Source: Hyphomicrobiales bacterium (GTDB lineage: Bacteria > Pseudomonadota > Alphaproteobacteria > Rhizobiales > Aestuariivirgaceae). From it: a DNA stretch of 49,630 bases. Made by a program: the position numbers and the translations under genes. The stretch lies in the NCBI GenBank assembly GCA_023266715.1, contig JAHFPK010000002.1:1-49630 (forward strand), written 5' to 3'. Below the pieces are notes generated by a model, which was not told where the DNA came from, ran no database searches, and saw only the letters and a list, made by a program, of their open reading frames with translations. Below, piece by piece: positions 1-10,346 of the stretch; positions within the stretch are counted from its first letter, which is position 1; each line of letters begins with the position of its first letter.

Positions 1-510
1 ATGGCCCACGAGCTGACCCATATCAAGAACCGTGATACCCTTGTCATGACCATGACGGCAACCCTTGCTGGCGCCATATCCATGCTGGCAAATTTTGGCT
101 TTCTCTTCGGCGGTCGCGACCGCAACAGTCCGTTAGGGCCCCTGGGCGGCATATTGCTCATCATCCTGGCACCCCTTGCCGCCATGATCGTGCAATTGGC
201 GGTGAGCCGCACCCGTGAATATGAAGCCGACCGGGGTGGGGCGGAAATATCTGGTGCGCCCCTGTCACTAGCCTCAGCCCTTCACAAAATTTCAGGGACT
301 GCTCGGCACATACGAAATGAAAACGCCGAAGCCAATCCCGCCATGGCCCATCTTTTCATCATAAATCCTTTGTCTGGACAGCGCATGGACAATCTGTTCT
401 CATCGCACCCCGCAACCGAAAATCGCGTCGCGGAGCTTCAGAAAATGGCGGCACAGATGGACCCTCGCGAGACTTTCCAGAACCCAGCACCGAAGGGCCC
501 CTGGGGCTGA
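1..510 (+). CDS. htpX: Protease HtpX, C-terminal part (truncated by window start)
   Basis: ORF opens at the window edge with the zinc-metalloprotease motif HELTH, followed by TM segments and a conserved EYEADR...ASAL...HPATENRV C-terminus typical of HtpX. Confidence 0.9.
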   Translation: MAHELTHIKNRDTLVMTMTATLAGAISMLANFGFLFGGRDRNSPLGPLGGILLIILAPLAAMIVQLAVSRTREYEADRGGAEISGAPLSLASALHKISGTARHIRNENAEANPAMAHLFIINPLSGQRMDNLFSSHPATENRVAELQKMAAQMDPRETFQNPAPKGPWG

Positions 511-513
511 TCA

Positions 514-1836
514 GTGTCAGCACAAAAAAATGAGAAGCCGGGCCTGCAGGCCCGGCGTGCCGCCATAAGCCTTCTGCAAGGCGTCACCCTCGATCAGCGG
601 CCGCTTGATCAATTGCTCGAAACAAATGCCGAATTTCGCAAGCTTGAAGCCCGCGACCGATCCTTTGCCCATGCCCTTGTGGCATCGTCCCTTCGCCACG
701 GCGGTGAAATCAAAGCAATCCTTGGCAAATTTCTAACCAAACCATTGCCGCGGTCTTCCGGCATGACGGTTGATATCCTGACTGTTGCTACGGCCCAGCT
801 CCTGTTCATGGACGTAAGCCCCCATGCGGTTATTGATCTCTCCGTTGATTTGGCAAAACAGGACAGGAAAGCCCAGCACTTTTCCGGGCTGATCAACGCT
901 GTGCTGCGCAAGGTTTCAACCGATGGAAAGGCGGTCCTTAGGAATATGGATGGGCCAAGGCTCAACACACCGGACTGGTTGTGGGAGCAATGGATCTCAG
1001 CCTATGGCGAGGAAACAGCGCATGACATTGCAACCTCCCACCTTCTTGAGGCGCCGCTTGATATTTCAGTCAAGGGCAAGCCTGAATACTGGGCCACTGA
1101 ATTGGGAGGCGAGCTTCTTCCAACCGGAACCATCCGTTTGACGTCCGCCGACAGGAATTTGCAGGACCTGCCGGGGTTCCGTGATGGCGAGTGGTGGGTG
1201 CAGGATGCGGCATCGGCCTTGCCGGTGAAACTCTTAGGGAACATCAAAGGCCAGTCCGTGCTCGATCTCTGCGCGGCACCAGGCGGGAAGACCGCGCAGC
1301 TTGCTTCTGCCGGGGCAGTTGTTACGGCAGTTGATGATTCCCCATCACGCATGAAGAGGTTGCGGGAAAATCTGGCGCGCCTGAAACTATCGGCCAGAAC
1401 ACTAATTGCCGATATGTTGTCCCCTCCTGCCGATACTCCCTATGACAATGTCCTCCTGGATGCCCCCTGTACCGCTACGGGAACAATCAGGCGCCATCCC
1501 GATCTGGTTTATCTGAAATCGCCCCAACAACTGGCAGGGCTCGTGGGCCTGCAACAGAAAATGCTTGAGCGCGCGGCCAGCCTTGTGCGGCCAGGCGGAA
1601 GGCTGGTTTACTGCACCTGTTCCTTGTCTCCCCTCGAAGGGGAGCGGCAAGTGTTCAAATTCCTGCGGACCCATGAAGACTTTGTGCTTGCGCCAATCAC
1701 TCCAAATGACCTTGCCCAGCAGGAACAGTTCATAACCCCCGCGGGCCTTATGCGCTGTTTGCCATCCCTGACGATTGGCACCAGTCCAGGTCTTGACGGC
1801 TTCTTCGCAGCCCGCCTGGACCGGCTGTCTCCTTGA
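514..1836 (+). CDS. rsmB: 16S rRNA (cytosine-C5)-methyltransferase RsmB/Sun family
   Basis: NusB-like N-terminus plus SAM motif VLDLCAAPGGKTAQLA and catalytic motif DAPCTATGTIRRHPD / CTCSLSPLEGE; GTG start. Confidence 0.9.
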   Translation: MSAQKNEKPGLQARRAAISLLQGVTLDQRPLDQLLETNAEFRKLEARDRSFAHALVASSLRHGGEIKAILGKFLTKPLPRSSGMTVDILTVATAQLLFMDVSPHAVIDLSVDLAKQDRKAQHFSGLINAVLRKVSTDGKAVLRNMDGPRLNTPDWLWEQWISAYGEETAHDIATSHLLEAPLDISVKGKPEYWATELGGELLPTGTIRLTSADRNLQDLPGFRDGEWWVQDAASALPVKLLGNIKGQSVLDLCAAPGGKTAQLASAGAVVTAVDDSPSRMKRLRENLARLKLSARTLIADMLSPPADTPYDNVLLDAPCTATGTIRRHPDLVYLKSPQQLAGLVGLQQKMLERAASLVRPGGRLVYCTCSLSPLEGERQVFKFLRTHEDFVLAPITPNDLAQQEQFITPAGLMRCLPSLTIGTSPGLDGFFAARLDRLSP

Positions 1837-1903
1837 TCGTTAGCACTTCGTTAACCATCTTCGCGCCAGTGTATTTTTTGCATCATTACGAAAACATTAA
1901 TTT

Positions 1904-3580
1904 TTGACGCGGCAGAACATGCGCGATCACGGACCTACGCAACGTTTCAGTACCCCCTCGTATTGGCAGGAATTGTCCAGCCATGGCGCCACATTCATGC
2001 ATTGGGCCTCCTATGGATTTGGCCTCGCTTCACCGCAACGCATGGCCATTTCCGGTCTCGGACCAAAGCTTTCGACCCTGAGATCGGGTGATTCGGCCAT
2101 TGCTCAGGAAATGGCCCGCGGCAAATTTGGTTTTGCCGGAGCAACGGTTAACGGAAAACCTGTCGAGGTGTTTGACGCAACTCCGCCCAATCCTGAATGG
2201 ACGTCAGCTCTTCACAATCTGTCATGGCTCCAGCACTTCATTGTCAGCGGCCAGGAACTCCACCGCATTGTGGCGCGCTCGCTGGTTTTGAAATGGGACG
2301 ACCGGCGCAATGGCTTCCGCTCACCCCAGGTGTATTTTCGGGCTCTGATTTCGCTCTCCTGTGCCGCGCATTTTCTGGTGGGGCCAGCTCCTTCCTCGTT
2401 TGAAAAACCATTCTATGGGCTTGTCGAAAAACTGATCCGCCGGGTTCTGGCCATGCATCCCGCCACACCCAACGACATTCTGTGGCAAGCCATGGCGTTG
2501 CAATACGCAAGTCTTGCGTTTCGCGGTTCAGAGGCGCTGCGTGGCGACGCAAATGCCAAATTCTGCGCTATCATCAATCAGGTCATTTTGCCCGACGGCG
2601 GGCATGTCTCGCGCAATCCCCAAATGCTCCTCGAGGTCCTTTTGGATGTCATCCCCCTCAAAGATGCAATGACCGCAAGACATGAGGCTGTTCCGCAGCC
2701 TTTGAATGGTGCCATCGAAAGAATGCTTCCAATGCTCCGCATGCTTAGCCATGGGGATAGGGGCCTCGGCAATTTTCAAGGCGCTGGGGTGACCGATCTT
2801 GAGTGCGTGAAGGCCGTTTTTGAGCAAGATAAAATTGCCGGAAGGCCGCTTCTGCTGGCGCCTCATTCCGGCTACTGCAGGCTTTCCCATCGCTCTGGCC
2901 TCCTGATTGTGGACGTGGGCGCCCCAAAGGAATGCAACAGCCCCTTGGCGTTTGAATTTTCGGACGGCCCCCACCGCATTTTCAACAATTGCGGCATGCC
3001 GCATTCCGCCTCCGCCGCCTGGCAAAAGGCGGCAGCAGATATCGCAGCCCATAATACGGTTGAAGTTGCCTCCTTCGAAAGCGGAACACAAAATGTTCCG
3101 AGTGCCGAAGTGATAACTTCGCCCCAAGGCTCCTTGATGAATTGCACCAACGAAATCACGGGCAGATCCGGCAAAATTGCTCACCACAGAAATATCTTCC
3201 TGTCCCATACCGGCAATGACCTCCGGGGTGAGGATCGCATTTTTCATATCGCATCGAAAAACCATTCGCCAGGACAACTCGATTTCACCATCAGGTTTCA
3301 CCTCCATCCCGGCGTGAAAGCAACTTCCACCCGCAAGACAACGCGGATTGTCATCATGCTGGCAAATCGAACCGCCTGGCAATTTTCAGTCCGCGGGGGA
3401 ACCATGTCCCTTGAGGAAAGCGTATTTCTGGGAGACGATCTTGGCCCCAGAAATACCCAGCAAATTGTCATTCGGAGCGCAACGGATAACGCAGACCCGG
3501 TAAAATGGGCACTTCGCCGCGTGGAGAAATCGGCCACCACCGGACCCGATACGGCGGAAATGCCGCAACTTCCTTTCTAG
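1904..3580 (+). CDS. Heparinase II/III family protein
   Basis: 558 aa; C-terminal half resembles the heparinase II/III-like domain (GYCRLSHRSGLLIVDVGAP...HNTVEV). Family by recognition; substrate unknown. Confidence 0.8.
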   Translation: MTRQNMRDHGPTQRFSTPSYWQELSSHGATFMHWASYGFGLASPQRMAISGLGPKLSTLRSGDSAIAQEMARGKFGFAGATVNGKPVEVFDATPPNPEWTSALHNLSWLQHFIVSGQELHRIVARSLVLKWDDRRNGFRSPQVYFRALISLSCAAHFLVGPAPSSFEKPFYGLVEKLIRRVLAMHPATPNDILWQAMALQYASLAFRGSEALRGDANAKFCAIINQVILPDGGHVSRNPQMLLEVLLDVIPLKDAMTARHEAVPQPLNGAIERMLPMLRMLSHGDRGLGNFQGAGVTDLECVKAVFEQDKIAGRPLLLAPHSGYCRLSHRSGLLIVDVGAPKECNSPLAFEFSDGPHRIFNNCGMPHSASAAWQKAAADIAAHNTVEVASFESGTQNVPSAEVITSPQGSLMNCTNEITGRSGKIAHHRNIFLSHTGNDLRGEDRIFHIASKNHSPGQLDFTIRFHLHPGVKATSTRKTTRIVIMLANRTAWQFSVRGGTMSLEESVFLGDDLGPRNTQQIVIRSATDNADPVKWALRRVEKSATTGPDTAEMPQLPF

Positions 3581-3640
3581 TGGCCTAATCGCCCCGGCAT
3601 GCTATGTGCCTAGCCGGCATCTAGTTCTGGGATTTGTTCA

Positions 3641-5224
3641 ATGACCCATCCGATCCGGCGCGCGCTTATTTCGGTTTCCGACAAGACCGGACTGGTTGAA
3701 TTTGCCAGGGCGCTTGCAACCTTCAACATAGAAATCATTTCAACCGGCGGCACTGCAAAAAGCCTGCACGCTGCTGGCATTCCAGTCCTTGATGTTGCCT
3801 CAGTTACGGGTTTTCCGGAAATCATGGATGGCCGGGTTAAAACCCTGCATCCCAAAATTCATGGCGGACTACTTTCTGTGAGGGGGGACACCGCCCATGA
3901 GAGCGCCAAAAAAACCCATGACATCAGTGATATCGATCTCCTGGTTGTTAATCTTTACCCTTTTGAAGAAACCGTAGAGAAAAAATCCGATTGGGAAACC
4001 ACCATTGAGAACATTGATGTGGGTGGCCCAGCGATGATCAGGGCCGCAGCCAAAAATCATGACCGCGTCACCGTTGTCGTAAGCCCTGATGATTACCCGG
4101 CGGTGCTGTCGGAACTCAAGGCCCATGGGGGAATTACCGCCGAAGCAACACGCCGTTCATTGGCCGCCAAGGCATTTGCCAGAACCGCCGCCTATGACGC
4201 CGCAATTGCCCAATGGTTTTCCGCTGAACTTGCAGAGACCACGCCAGGTTATTTTGCCATTGGCGGCAAGCGCCTTCAGATTCTGCGCTACGGTGAAAAC
4301 CCCCATCAGACCGCTGCCCTCTACAGCAGTCCGGACCAACGCAAAGGGGTGGCGAGTGCTGAACAGGTTCAGGGCAAGGAACTTTCCTATAATAACATCA
4401 ACGACACCGATGCGGCTCTTGATTGCCTGTCCGAGTTCAGAAATGAGCCCGAGGCCGCCTGCGTCATTGTAAAGCACGCCAATCCCTGTGGCGTTGCCAT
4501 TGGCCACTCTCCTTTTGAGGCCTATGGCAAGGCCCTGGCCTGTGATCCCGTCAGTGCCTTTGGCGGCATCTTGGCTTTCAATCGCAACCTCGATGAGGAA
4601 ACAGCCTTTGAGGTTTCAAAACTTTTCACTGAAGTCATTATTGCACCGGGCGCGGATGACGGAGCCCGGGCAATTCTAGCCACCAAGAAAAATCTTCGCC
4701 TTTTGCTGCTCGGCGATATTCCCAATGCGCAAGCTCCGGCTATCGCGGTAAAATCCATTATTGGCGGACTTCTGGTGCAAACCCGTGATGGCTATTCTGT
4801 TGATGAGATGAATTTGCGGGTCGTCACCAGGCGCGAGCCCACAAAATCAGAGATCAAGGATCTGAAATTTGCTTTCAGGATTGCCAAGCACGTGAAATCC
4901 AACGCGATCATCTATGCCAAGAATGGCGCAACCGTTGGTATCGGAGCAGGCCAAATGTCACGCGTTGATGCGGCCCGCATAGCAGTGCGGAAGAGCGAGG
5001 ATGCGGCAAAGGCGGCAGGCCAGACGCTGCCACTGGTGCACGGCTCCGTTGTGGCATCCGACGCATTTTTCCCGTTTGCCGATGGACTGTTGCAGGCAGC
5101 AGAGGCGGGGGCCACTGCCATCATCCAGCCCGGCGGCTCAATCAAGGACGATGACATCATCCGCGCTGCCGACGACGCCGGGCTCGCCATGATTTTTACC
5201 GGCATTCGGCATTTTCGTCATTAA
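3641..5224 (+). CDS. purH: Bifunctional AICAR transformylase/IMP cyclohydrolase PurH
   Basis: [52 protein letters not shown], ending [10 protein letters not shown]. Confidence 0.97.
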   Translation: MTHPIRRALISVSDKTGLVEFARALATFNIEIISTGGTAKSLHAAGIPVLDVASVTGFPEIMDGRVKTLHPKIHGGLLSVRGDTAHESAKKTHDISDIDLLVVNLYPFEETVEKKSDWETTIENIDVGGPAMIRAAAKNHDRVTVVVSPDDYPAVLSELKAHGGITAEATRRSLAAKAFARTAAYDAAIAQWFSAELAETTPGYFAIGGKRLQILRYGENPHQTAALYSSPDQRKGVASAEQVQGKELSYNNINDTDAALDCLSEFRNEPEAACVIVKHANPCGVAIGHSPFEAYGKALACDPVSAFGGILAFNRNLDEETAFEVSKLFTEVIIAPGADDGARAILATKKNLRLLLLGDIPNAQAPAIAVKSIIGGLLVQTRDGYSVDEMNLRVVTRREPTKSEIKDLKFAFRIAKHVKSNAIIYAKNGATVGIGAGQMSRVDAARIAVRKSEDAAKAAGQTLPLVHGSVVASDAFFPFADGLLQAAEAGATAIIQPGGSIKDDDIIRAADDAGLAMIFTGIRHFRH

Positions 5225-5250
5225 ACTGAACCCGCAACAGGGAGAACGCC

Positions 5251-5571
5251 ATGCTGGTCACCACCACCCATAATGTCGAACGCAAACGAATCATTGAGTA
5301 CAAGGGGTTGGTTGCCGGCGAGGCCATTCTCGGTGCCAATCTTTTCCGTGATCTCTTTGCTTCAATCCGCGATATCGTCGGCGGCCGTTCCGGCTCCTAC
5401 GAAAAAGTTTTGAATGACGCGCGCAAAACCGCAGTTGGTGAAATGACCGGCAAGGCCGAACAGCTGGGTGCCAATGCTGTCATTGGCGTTGACCTCGATT
5501 ATGAAACGGTGGGAACCAACGGCAGCATGCTGATGGTGACAGCAGCCGGAACCGCTGTCAGAATAGAGTAG
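5251..5571 (+). CDS. YbjQ family (UPF0145, heavy-metal-binding domain) protein
   Basis: 106 aa, pattern ...[43 protein letters not shown]...[16 protein letters not shown] typical of YbjQ. Confidence 0.93.
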   Translation: MLVTTTHNVERKRIIEYKGLVAGEAILGANLFRDLFASIRDIVGGRSGSYEKVLNDARKTAVGEMTGKAEQLGANAVIGVDLDYETVGTNGSMLMVTAAGTAVRIE

Positions 5572-5577
5572 TTGCGA

Positions 5578-6036
5578 TCAATTGGGAGCAGTCTGATAGC
5601 CGATGCCAACCAAAGGCGCCTTGGTTGGCAAAACATTCTGGTCGACATCCGATTTGAAAACCTGCTCAACCATAGCAAGTTCTATGCCCGTGTTGGCTTC
5701 AAGAAGCTTAAGCTGAACCTTATAGGGCGTGTTCTTCTGAACCCCGCGCAAAGCTTCGGTTTCAAAACTGTATTGCAGCTGTCCGGCTTTCACCGGCTTT
5801 GTGATCACAAATTTCCGGTCGGTATCGGGCAGGTCAAAGCTCGCTTCCAGCACACTGCCCTCAGGCAGGGGCCTGAGTTGCCGTGCGACAAAACCATAGG
5901 TCATCTTGGAATAGCGGTAATTGAACATGATGCTGCCGCCAACAATCTTCAGGAAGGGTTCCGGTGTCTGTTCCTTGCAGCCCGACAAGACAAGACCAAG
6001 ACAACAGCAAATGGCAAATACGAGCCGGCCTTTCAT
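5578..6036 (-). CDS. Uncharacterised lipoprotein
   Basis: Signal peptide with lipobox (LGLVLSGC); start codon directly follows the frame-restored stop of the upstream permease (TAGATG). Confidence 0.75.
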   Translation of the reverse strand: MKGRLVFAICCCLGLVLSGCKEQTPEPFLKIVGGSIMFNYRYSKMTYGFVARQLRPLPEGSVLEASFDLPDTDRKFVITKPVKAGQLQYSFETEALRGVQKNTPYKVQLKLLEANTGIELAMVEQVFKSDVDQNVLPTKAPLVGIGYQTAPN

Positions 6037-6970
6037 CTAATCCTCGCTTTCCTGCCTTGTGGCGGAACTGTAAAGTCCTTCCGGTTTTAACATGAGAATT
6101 AAGGATAATGAAACCAAACACCGCTACATCGCGGTAGGCCAAGGGAAAGGTAGCCGTCCACAGGGTTTCGAGGAAGGCCAGGAATATGCCGCCGATGATG
6201 GCTCCGCTGACCGTCCCAAAGCCGCCGATAACAGAGGCAAACATCGCCTTGAATCCCAGCATTAGGCCCATCGAAAAGGTAACGCCGCCATAGGAAACGG
6301 CGATGATCCAGCCCGAAACACTGGCAAGGGCCGCCGAGCCAATGCACGACCAGCGCAAGACGGTGAGCGTATTCACACCACTGAGCTTCGCCAGGCGTTC
6401 CGATTGCGAGCACGCCTTCCAATAGCGGCCCGCCGCCGTAAACTGCATGATGAAAAACACAGTGCCGATGGCGAGAGCAGAAGTTGCCACCGAAATAATC
6501 TGCATGACGCCGATTTGGACCGGAAAGGTGCCTTCAAAAATCCGGAATGCCGCACCATCGAACAGCGGCATCATCCACAAGTCGCGGGCGCCACCCTGAA
6601 GTCGCATGACTTCCTGAAGGGCAATGGAAACACCAATGGAGGCAATCATGAAGGCCTGCGATGTGTGGCCAATGAGCGGTGCAAAAACGTGGGTGGCGGC
6701 AAATTGGCCAAGCGCGGAAGAGGAAAATACTGCCAGTGCCAGGGATATGGCAAGTATGACGGCCGTGTTGTTGCCAGCCAGAAGACCTGCAAGGCCCGCA
6801 TAAATCGCCGCAAATGCCGCATACATGGCAAAATCGCCAAACGACAGGAATATCTTGTTGGTGAGGCCCTGCACCAGGGCAAAGGCCATCGCCAGCGGCA
6901 CGTAAAAGCTTGCCAGCGTGCAGGCATTCAGGAATTGCTGCAACCAATAGCCAAATTCATGGGCGGACAT
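6037..6970 (-). pseudogene. LivH-like branched-chain amino acid-type ABC permease with an apparent 3' frameshift
   Basis: Hydrophobic LivH-like permease (FGDFAMYAAF, FKAMFASVIGGFGTVSGAIIGGIFLAFLE). Removing one A within 6097-6102 changes FGFIIL-NSHVKTGRT to FGFIIL-ILMLKPEGLYSSATRQESED-stop at 6037-6039. The uninterrupted ORF instead runs to 5861, through the lipoprotein gene. Could be a sequencing error rather than a true pseudogene. Confidence 0.72.
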
Positions 6971-6973
6971 TTG

Positions 6974-7837
6974 CTATTGCACCTCATCTTGCGGTTCGCC
7001 ATGTCCCGACAGGATTTGCGCGGAACCCCGCATGGTACTGCGAAACGCCGCGTCGAAATTTACATTCTCGATCTGCCAGTGATGGGAGCCACCAACCGAG
7101 TGGAGTTGCCAATCCCCCTTCCATCCCAGCATTCCCTTGTTCCATGCAATGCTGCCAACCAGTACAATCCCGCCACCGCTCGCCCGTGCAATTTTCGTCA
7201 ATTCCCCTTGATCAGCCGTTGGCAATTTTTCAGCGGTCATCCCGGCTTCGTTAAATGCATTGGTGGACGGTAACACCATCGGCATGCCTGTCAGCCAGGC
7301 CGCTGACATGAATGATTCACGCTGGTCAAATCCCTCGTCCGCATCGCCTGTAAGAAGATATGACCTGGCCTCATATTTCACGGCAAGAATTACCACTATT
7401 GTCGGCCTGCGGGCTATCCAGGGTTTTTCCCCCAGCGCCTGCAATAGTTCATCAATCTTCTCCGGATAAAAATCAACGGTAAGGTCATAGGGCCTGTCCC
7501 GCGTGCCCTGTTCGTCGTGAATGGGTATGCCTTCCATTCTGTCGCGGTAGCTGAATGTCTTCACATAGATCTGCGCCCGCTCTGCCATTCCTTCAACGCG
7601 GGGATCATGATCGATATCCGGATCGCCGGATACTTTTTTTAAAGCGTCTCTCAGGCACTGGCCAAGAACTGGCAACCTCGTCTCTTCCCTTTCGCCCGTG
7701 ACAATGGCTTTCGTCTGGTAGAGATTGCCAGTGAATCCCGGATTGTCATCACGATCAACAACAACCCAAAGCAACAATGCCAGGAACAGGACCAGACACG
7801 CAATCGAAAGAGTTCGAATCATGAATTCAAGACGCAT
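6974..7837 (-). CDS. DUF2066 domain-containing protein
   Basis: N-terminal TM/signal then YQTKAIVTGEREETRLPVLGQCLRDALKKVSGD, resembling DUF2066. Start taken at MRLEFMIR (7837) rather than the longer ORF at 7969. Confidence 0.65.
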   Translation of the reverse strand: MRLEFMIRTLSIACLVLFLALLLWVVVDRDDNPGFTGNLYQTKAIVTGEREETRLPVLGQCLRDALKKVSGDPDIDHDPRVEGMAERAQIYVKTFSYRDRMEGIPIHDEQGTRDRPYDLTVDFYPEKIDELLQALGEKPWIARRPTIVVILAVKYEARSYLLTGDADEGFDQRESFMSAAWLTGMPMVLPSTNAFNEAGMTAEKLPTADQGELTKIARASGGGIVLVGSIAWNKGMLGWKGDWQLHSVGGSHHWQIENVNFDAAFRSTMRGSAQILSGHGEPQDEVQ

Positions 7838-7953
7838 TGAATTGCCCTGCCAAATCTTATTTTTTACACTGAAGTATCGCAAACAAGCTTGAAGTATGAA
7901 TGGATGAAGTGTCAATTGGCGCTGCTCCTGCACTGGTTTGGATGCCTGACGAG

Positions 7954-8652
7954 ATGACCACGCCCTCAATTATCGGACTGGATGCCGATGATACCCTGTG
8001 GCAGAGCGAGCATTTTTTCAAGCTCTCGGAAGCCCGCTTTGTCGATCTTCTTTCGGAGTACGCCGAAGGTGCCGATCTGCGCGCACGCCTGTTGCAAGCC
8101 GAAAAGAGAAACCTGCGGTTCTATGGTTACGGCATCAAAGGCTTTGTCCTGTCGATGATCGAAACGGCCATTGACGTAACCCATGGTCAGGTTCCAGCCT
8201 CCATTATTCAGGAAATTCTCGGCGCCGGTCGCGAGATGCTGAACCACCCTATCTTGCCCCTGCCGCAGGTTCGCGAAACCTTGGAAAATTTAAACGGGAT
8301 ATATCGCCTTGTCCTGATCACCAAGGGCGACATCTTCGACCAGGAACGCAAACTTGCCCAATCAGGTCTCGGTGAACTCTTCCATGGGATTGAAATTGTC
8401 AGCAACAAAAACCCCGAGACCTACAAGCGCATTTTTGATCGCCATGGTGACGGGCCGGACCGGGCAGTCATGGTTGGAAATTCTTTGAAATCCGACATTG
8501 TGCCAGCTATCGCCGCCGGCTGTTGGGGCATTTTCATTCCCCATGAATTAACCTGGGTACTTGAGAATGTGGAACCGCCGACCCATCATCCACGCTTTAA
8601 GCAATTGAACGGCTTCAATGAACTCTATGAATTCATTACCAAAATTTCCTGA
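7954..8652 (+). CDS. HAD family hydrolase
   Basis: IIGLDADDTLW motif I, LITKGD motif II, MVGNSLKSDIVPAIAAGCWGIFIPHE motif IV; ATG at 7954 preferred over 7900. Confidence 0.88.
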   Translation: MTTPSIIGLDADDTLWQSEHFFKLSEARFVDLLSEYAEGADLRARLLQAEKRNLRFYGYGIKGFVLSMIETAIDVTHGQVPASIIQEILGAGREMLNHPILPLPQVRETLENLNGIYRLVLITKGDIFDQERKLAQSGLGELFHGIEIVSNKNPETYKRIFDRHGDGPDRAVMVGNSLKSDIVPAIAAGCWGIFIPHELTWVLENVEPPTHHPRFKQLNGFNELYEFITKIS

Positions 8653-8672
8653 GATGGAGGTTTTTGGAAAAC

Positions 8673-8747
<75 letters not shown>

Positions 8748-8861
8748 TGAGCGTAATACGAAGCCGGAAAAACCCGACGAGGTGGCGCGTCTTATTGCCC
8801 AAGCCTAGCGTAAATGCAATAGCAAGTTCAACTTGCTTGTTACTTGGGACGATTGACTATC

Positions 8862-9365
8862 ATGCCAGCCAGCCGTGAAGAGCTTTTCCAAAGATTTGCC
8901 GACCTCGGAATCGAAACGATGACAAAGAATCATATGCCCGTTTTTACCGTGGAAGAGGCCCAGTTGGTCCACCATGATATCCCCGGCGGCCATTGCAAGA
9001 ATCTCTTCTGCAAGGATGAAAAAGGCGTTCTTTGGCTCATTGTCTGTCTGGAAGACTCCCGTGTGGATTTGAAAGCAGCGCCTGCAAAAATCGGCTCAAA
9101 ACGCCTCTCCTTCGGCAGGGCCGAACTACTGATGGAAGTTCTGGGTGTTGCGCCCGGATCGGTTACCCCCTTTGGTCTCATCAATGATAAAAATGCCCGG
9201 ACAAATGTGATTCTTGATGCCCGCATGATGGAAAAGGAAATGCTGAACTATCATCCGCTGGCAAATGATGCGACGACGACAATCCGTTCCGGTGATTTAT
9301 TGACCTTCATCAGGTCTTGCGGCCACGAACCGCGGGTTGTGGCAGTAGCCGATCCCGCATTGTAA
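8862..9365 (+). CDS. YbaK/ProX-type prolyl-tRNA deacylase-associated domain protein
   Basis: GIETMTKNHMPVFTVEEAQLVHHDIPGGHCKNLFCKD...GVAPGSVTPFGLIND, typical of the ProX/YbaK editing domain. Confidence 0.87.
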   Translation: MPASREELFQRFADLGIETMTKNHMPVFTVEEAQLVHHDIPGGHCKNLFCKDEKGVLWLIVCLEDSRVDLKAAPAKIGSKRLSFGRAELLMEVLGVAPGSVTPFGLINDKNARTNVILDARMMEKEMLNYHPLANDATTTIRSGDLLTFIRSCGHEPRVVAVADPAL

Positions 9366-9419
9366 TTTGCTGTCAGAAGCGCCATTTTTACCCACGAAAC
9401 ACCAAACAGGCATAATAAA

Positions 9420-10340
9420 ATGAACGACATGATCATAGGACAAAATTCTGCTTCTTCGGTTCCCGCCGCTGAACTCGTCAAGGACACCGATACCAAGAGT
9501 TTTATGGCCGATGTCATTGAGGCGTCAAGGAAGGTCCCCGTTCTCGTCGATTTTTGGGCGCCTTGGTGTGGTCCCTGCAAGCAGTTGACGCCCCTTCTTG
9601 AAAAGGTCGTAAGGCAGGCCGGCGGCAAGGTGCGCCTTGTTAAAATCAATGTTGATGAGAACCAGCAGATTGCCGCGCAAATGCGCGTGCAATCAATCCC
9701 CGCCGTATTTGCCTTTGTGAATGGCCAGCCCATCGACGGCTTCATGGGGGCACTGCCAGAAGGTCAGATCCGGCAGTTCATCGACAAGCTTGGCAGCAAA
9801 GGTTCGCTGGCCGAGGAAATTGCCGCCGCCATGAAAGTTGCTGACGAAGCCATGCAGCGAAAGGCCTATGACGAAGCCCAGAATATTCTTGGACAAATAC
9901 TCAGCGTCGATCCCACCCATGTTGCGGCTCTCGCCAATTTTGCCAAATGCCAGATTGAGCTCGGCGATCTCGAAGGAGCAACAGCAACACTGAGACAGGT
10001 TCCCGCTGACAAGGCCGCAAACTCCGATGTTGTCAGTGCTAGGGCAGCTCTCGAACTCGCGCTTCACCCCGTTGACATGAGCCTTCTGGAACAATTGCAA
10101 CGAAGCGTAGCGGCCACGCCCGATGATTTTCAAAAGCGCCTCGATCTTGCCGTGGCTTTGAACGGAGCAGGCCAGAGACCTGAAGCCACTGACCAGTTGC
10201 TTTATGTCATCCGCAAGAAGCGTGACTGGAATGAAGATGCGGCCCGCAAGCAGCTCGTCCAGTTCTTTGAGGCCTGGGGTCCAAAGGATGAAGCCACCTT
10301 GCAAGGCCGCCGCAAATTATCTGCAATTCTCTTTTCGTGA
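9420..10340 (+). CDS. Thioredoxin-like co-chaperone (CnoX/YbbN family, TPR C-terminus)
   Basis: Thioredoxin fold with WAPWCGPCK, then a TPR-type C-terminal region. Confidence 0.9.
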   Translation: MNDMIIGQNSASSVPAAELVKDTDTKSFMADVIEASRKVPVLVDFWAPWCGPCKQLTPLLEKVVRQAGGKVRLVKINVDENQQIAAQMRVQSIPAVFAFVNGQPIDGFMGALPEGQIRQFIDKLGSKGSLAEEIAAAMKVADEAMQRKAYDEAQNILGQILSVDPTHVAALANFAKCQIELGDLEGATATLRQVPADKAANSDVVSARAALELALHPVDMSLLEQLQRSVAATPDDFQKRLDLAVALNGAGQRPEATDQLLYVIRKKRDWNEDAARKQLVQFFEAWGPKDEATLQGRRKLSAILFS

Positions 10341-10346
10341 GGACTA

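Noticed and set aside
2528-3382. 284-aa minus-strand ORF
   Set aside because: Fully antisense to the heparinase gene with no recognisable domain; typical shadow ORF in high-GC coding DNA.
4885-4900. CACGTGAAAT resembling half a parS site in purH
   Set aside because: Only one half matches; the other arm is unrelated to TGTTT.
5861-6036. C-terminal extension of the permease ORF into the lipoprotein gene
   Set aside because: Explained better by a one-base frameshift, since the alternative frame gives a LivH-like C-terminus and a stop abutting the lipoprotein start.
6404-7273. 289-aa plus-strand ORF
   Set aside because: Antisense to the permease and DUF2066 genes, low-complexity basic composition, no family signature.
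9693-10304. 203-aa minus-strand ORF
   Set aside because: Antisense to the thioredoxin/TPR gene; no domain.
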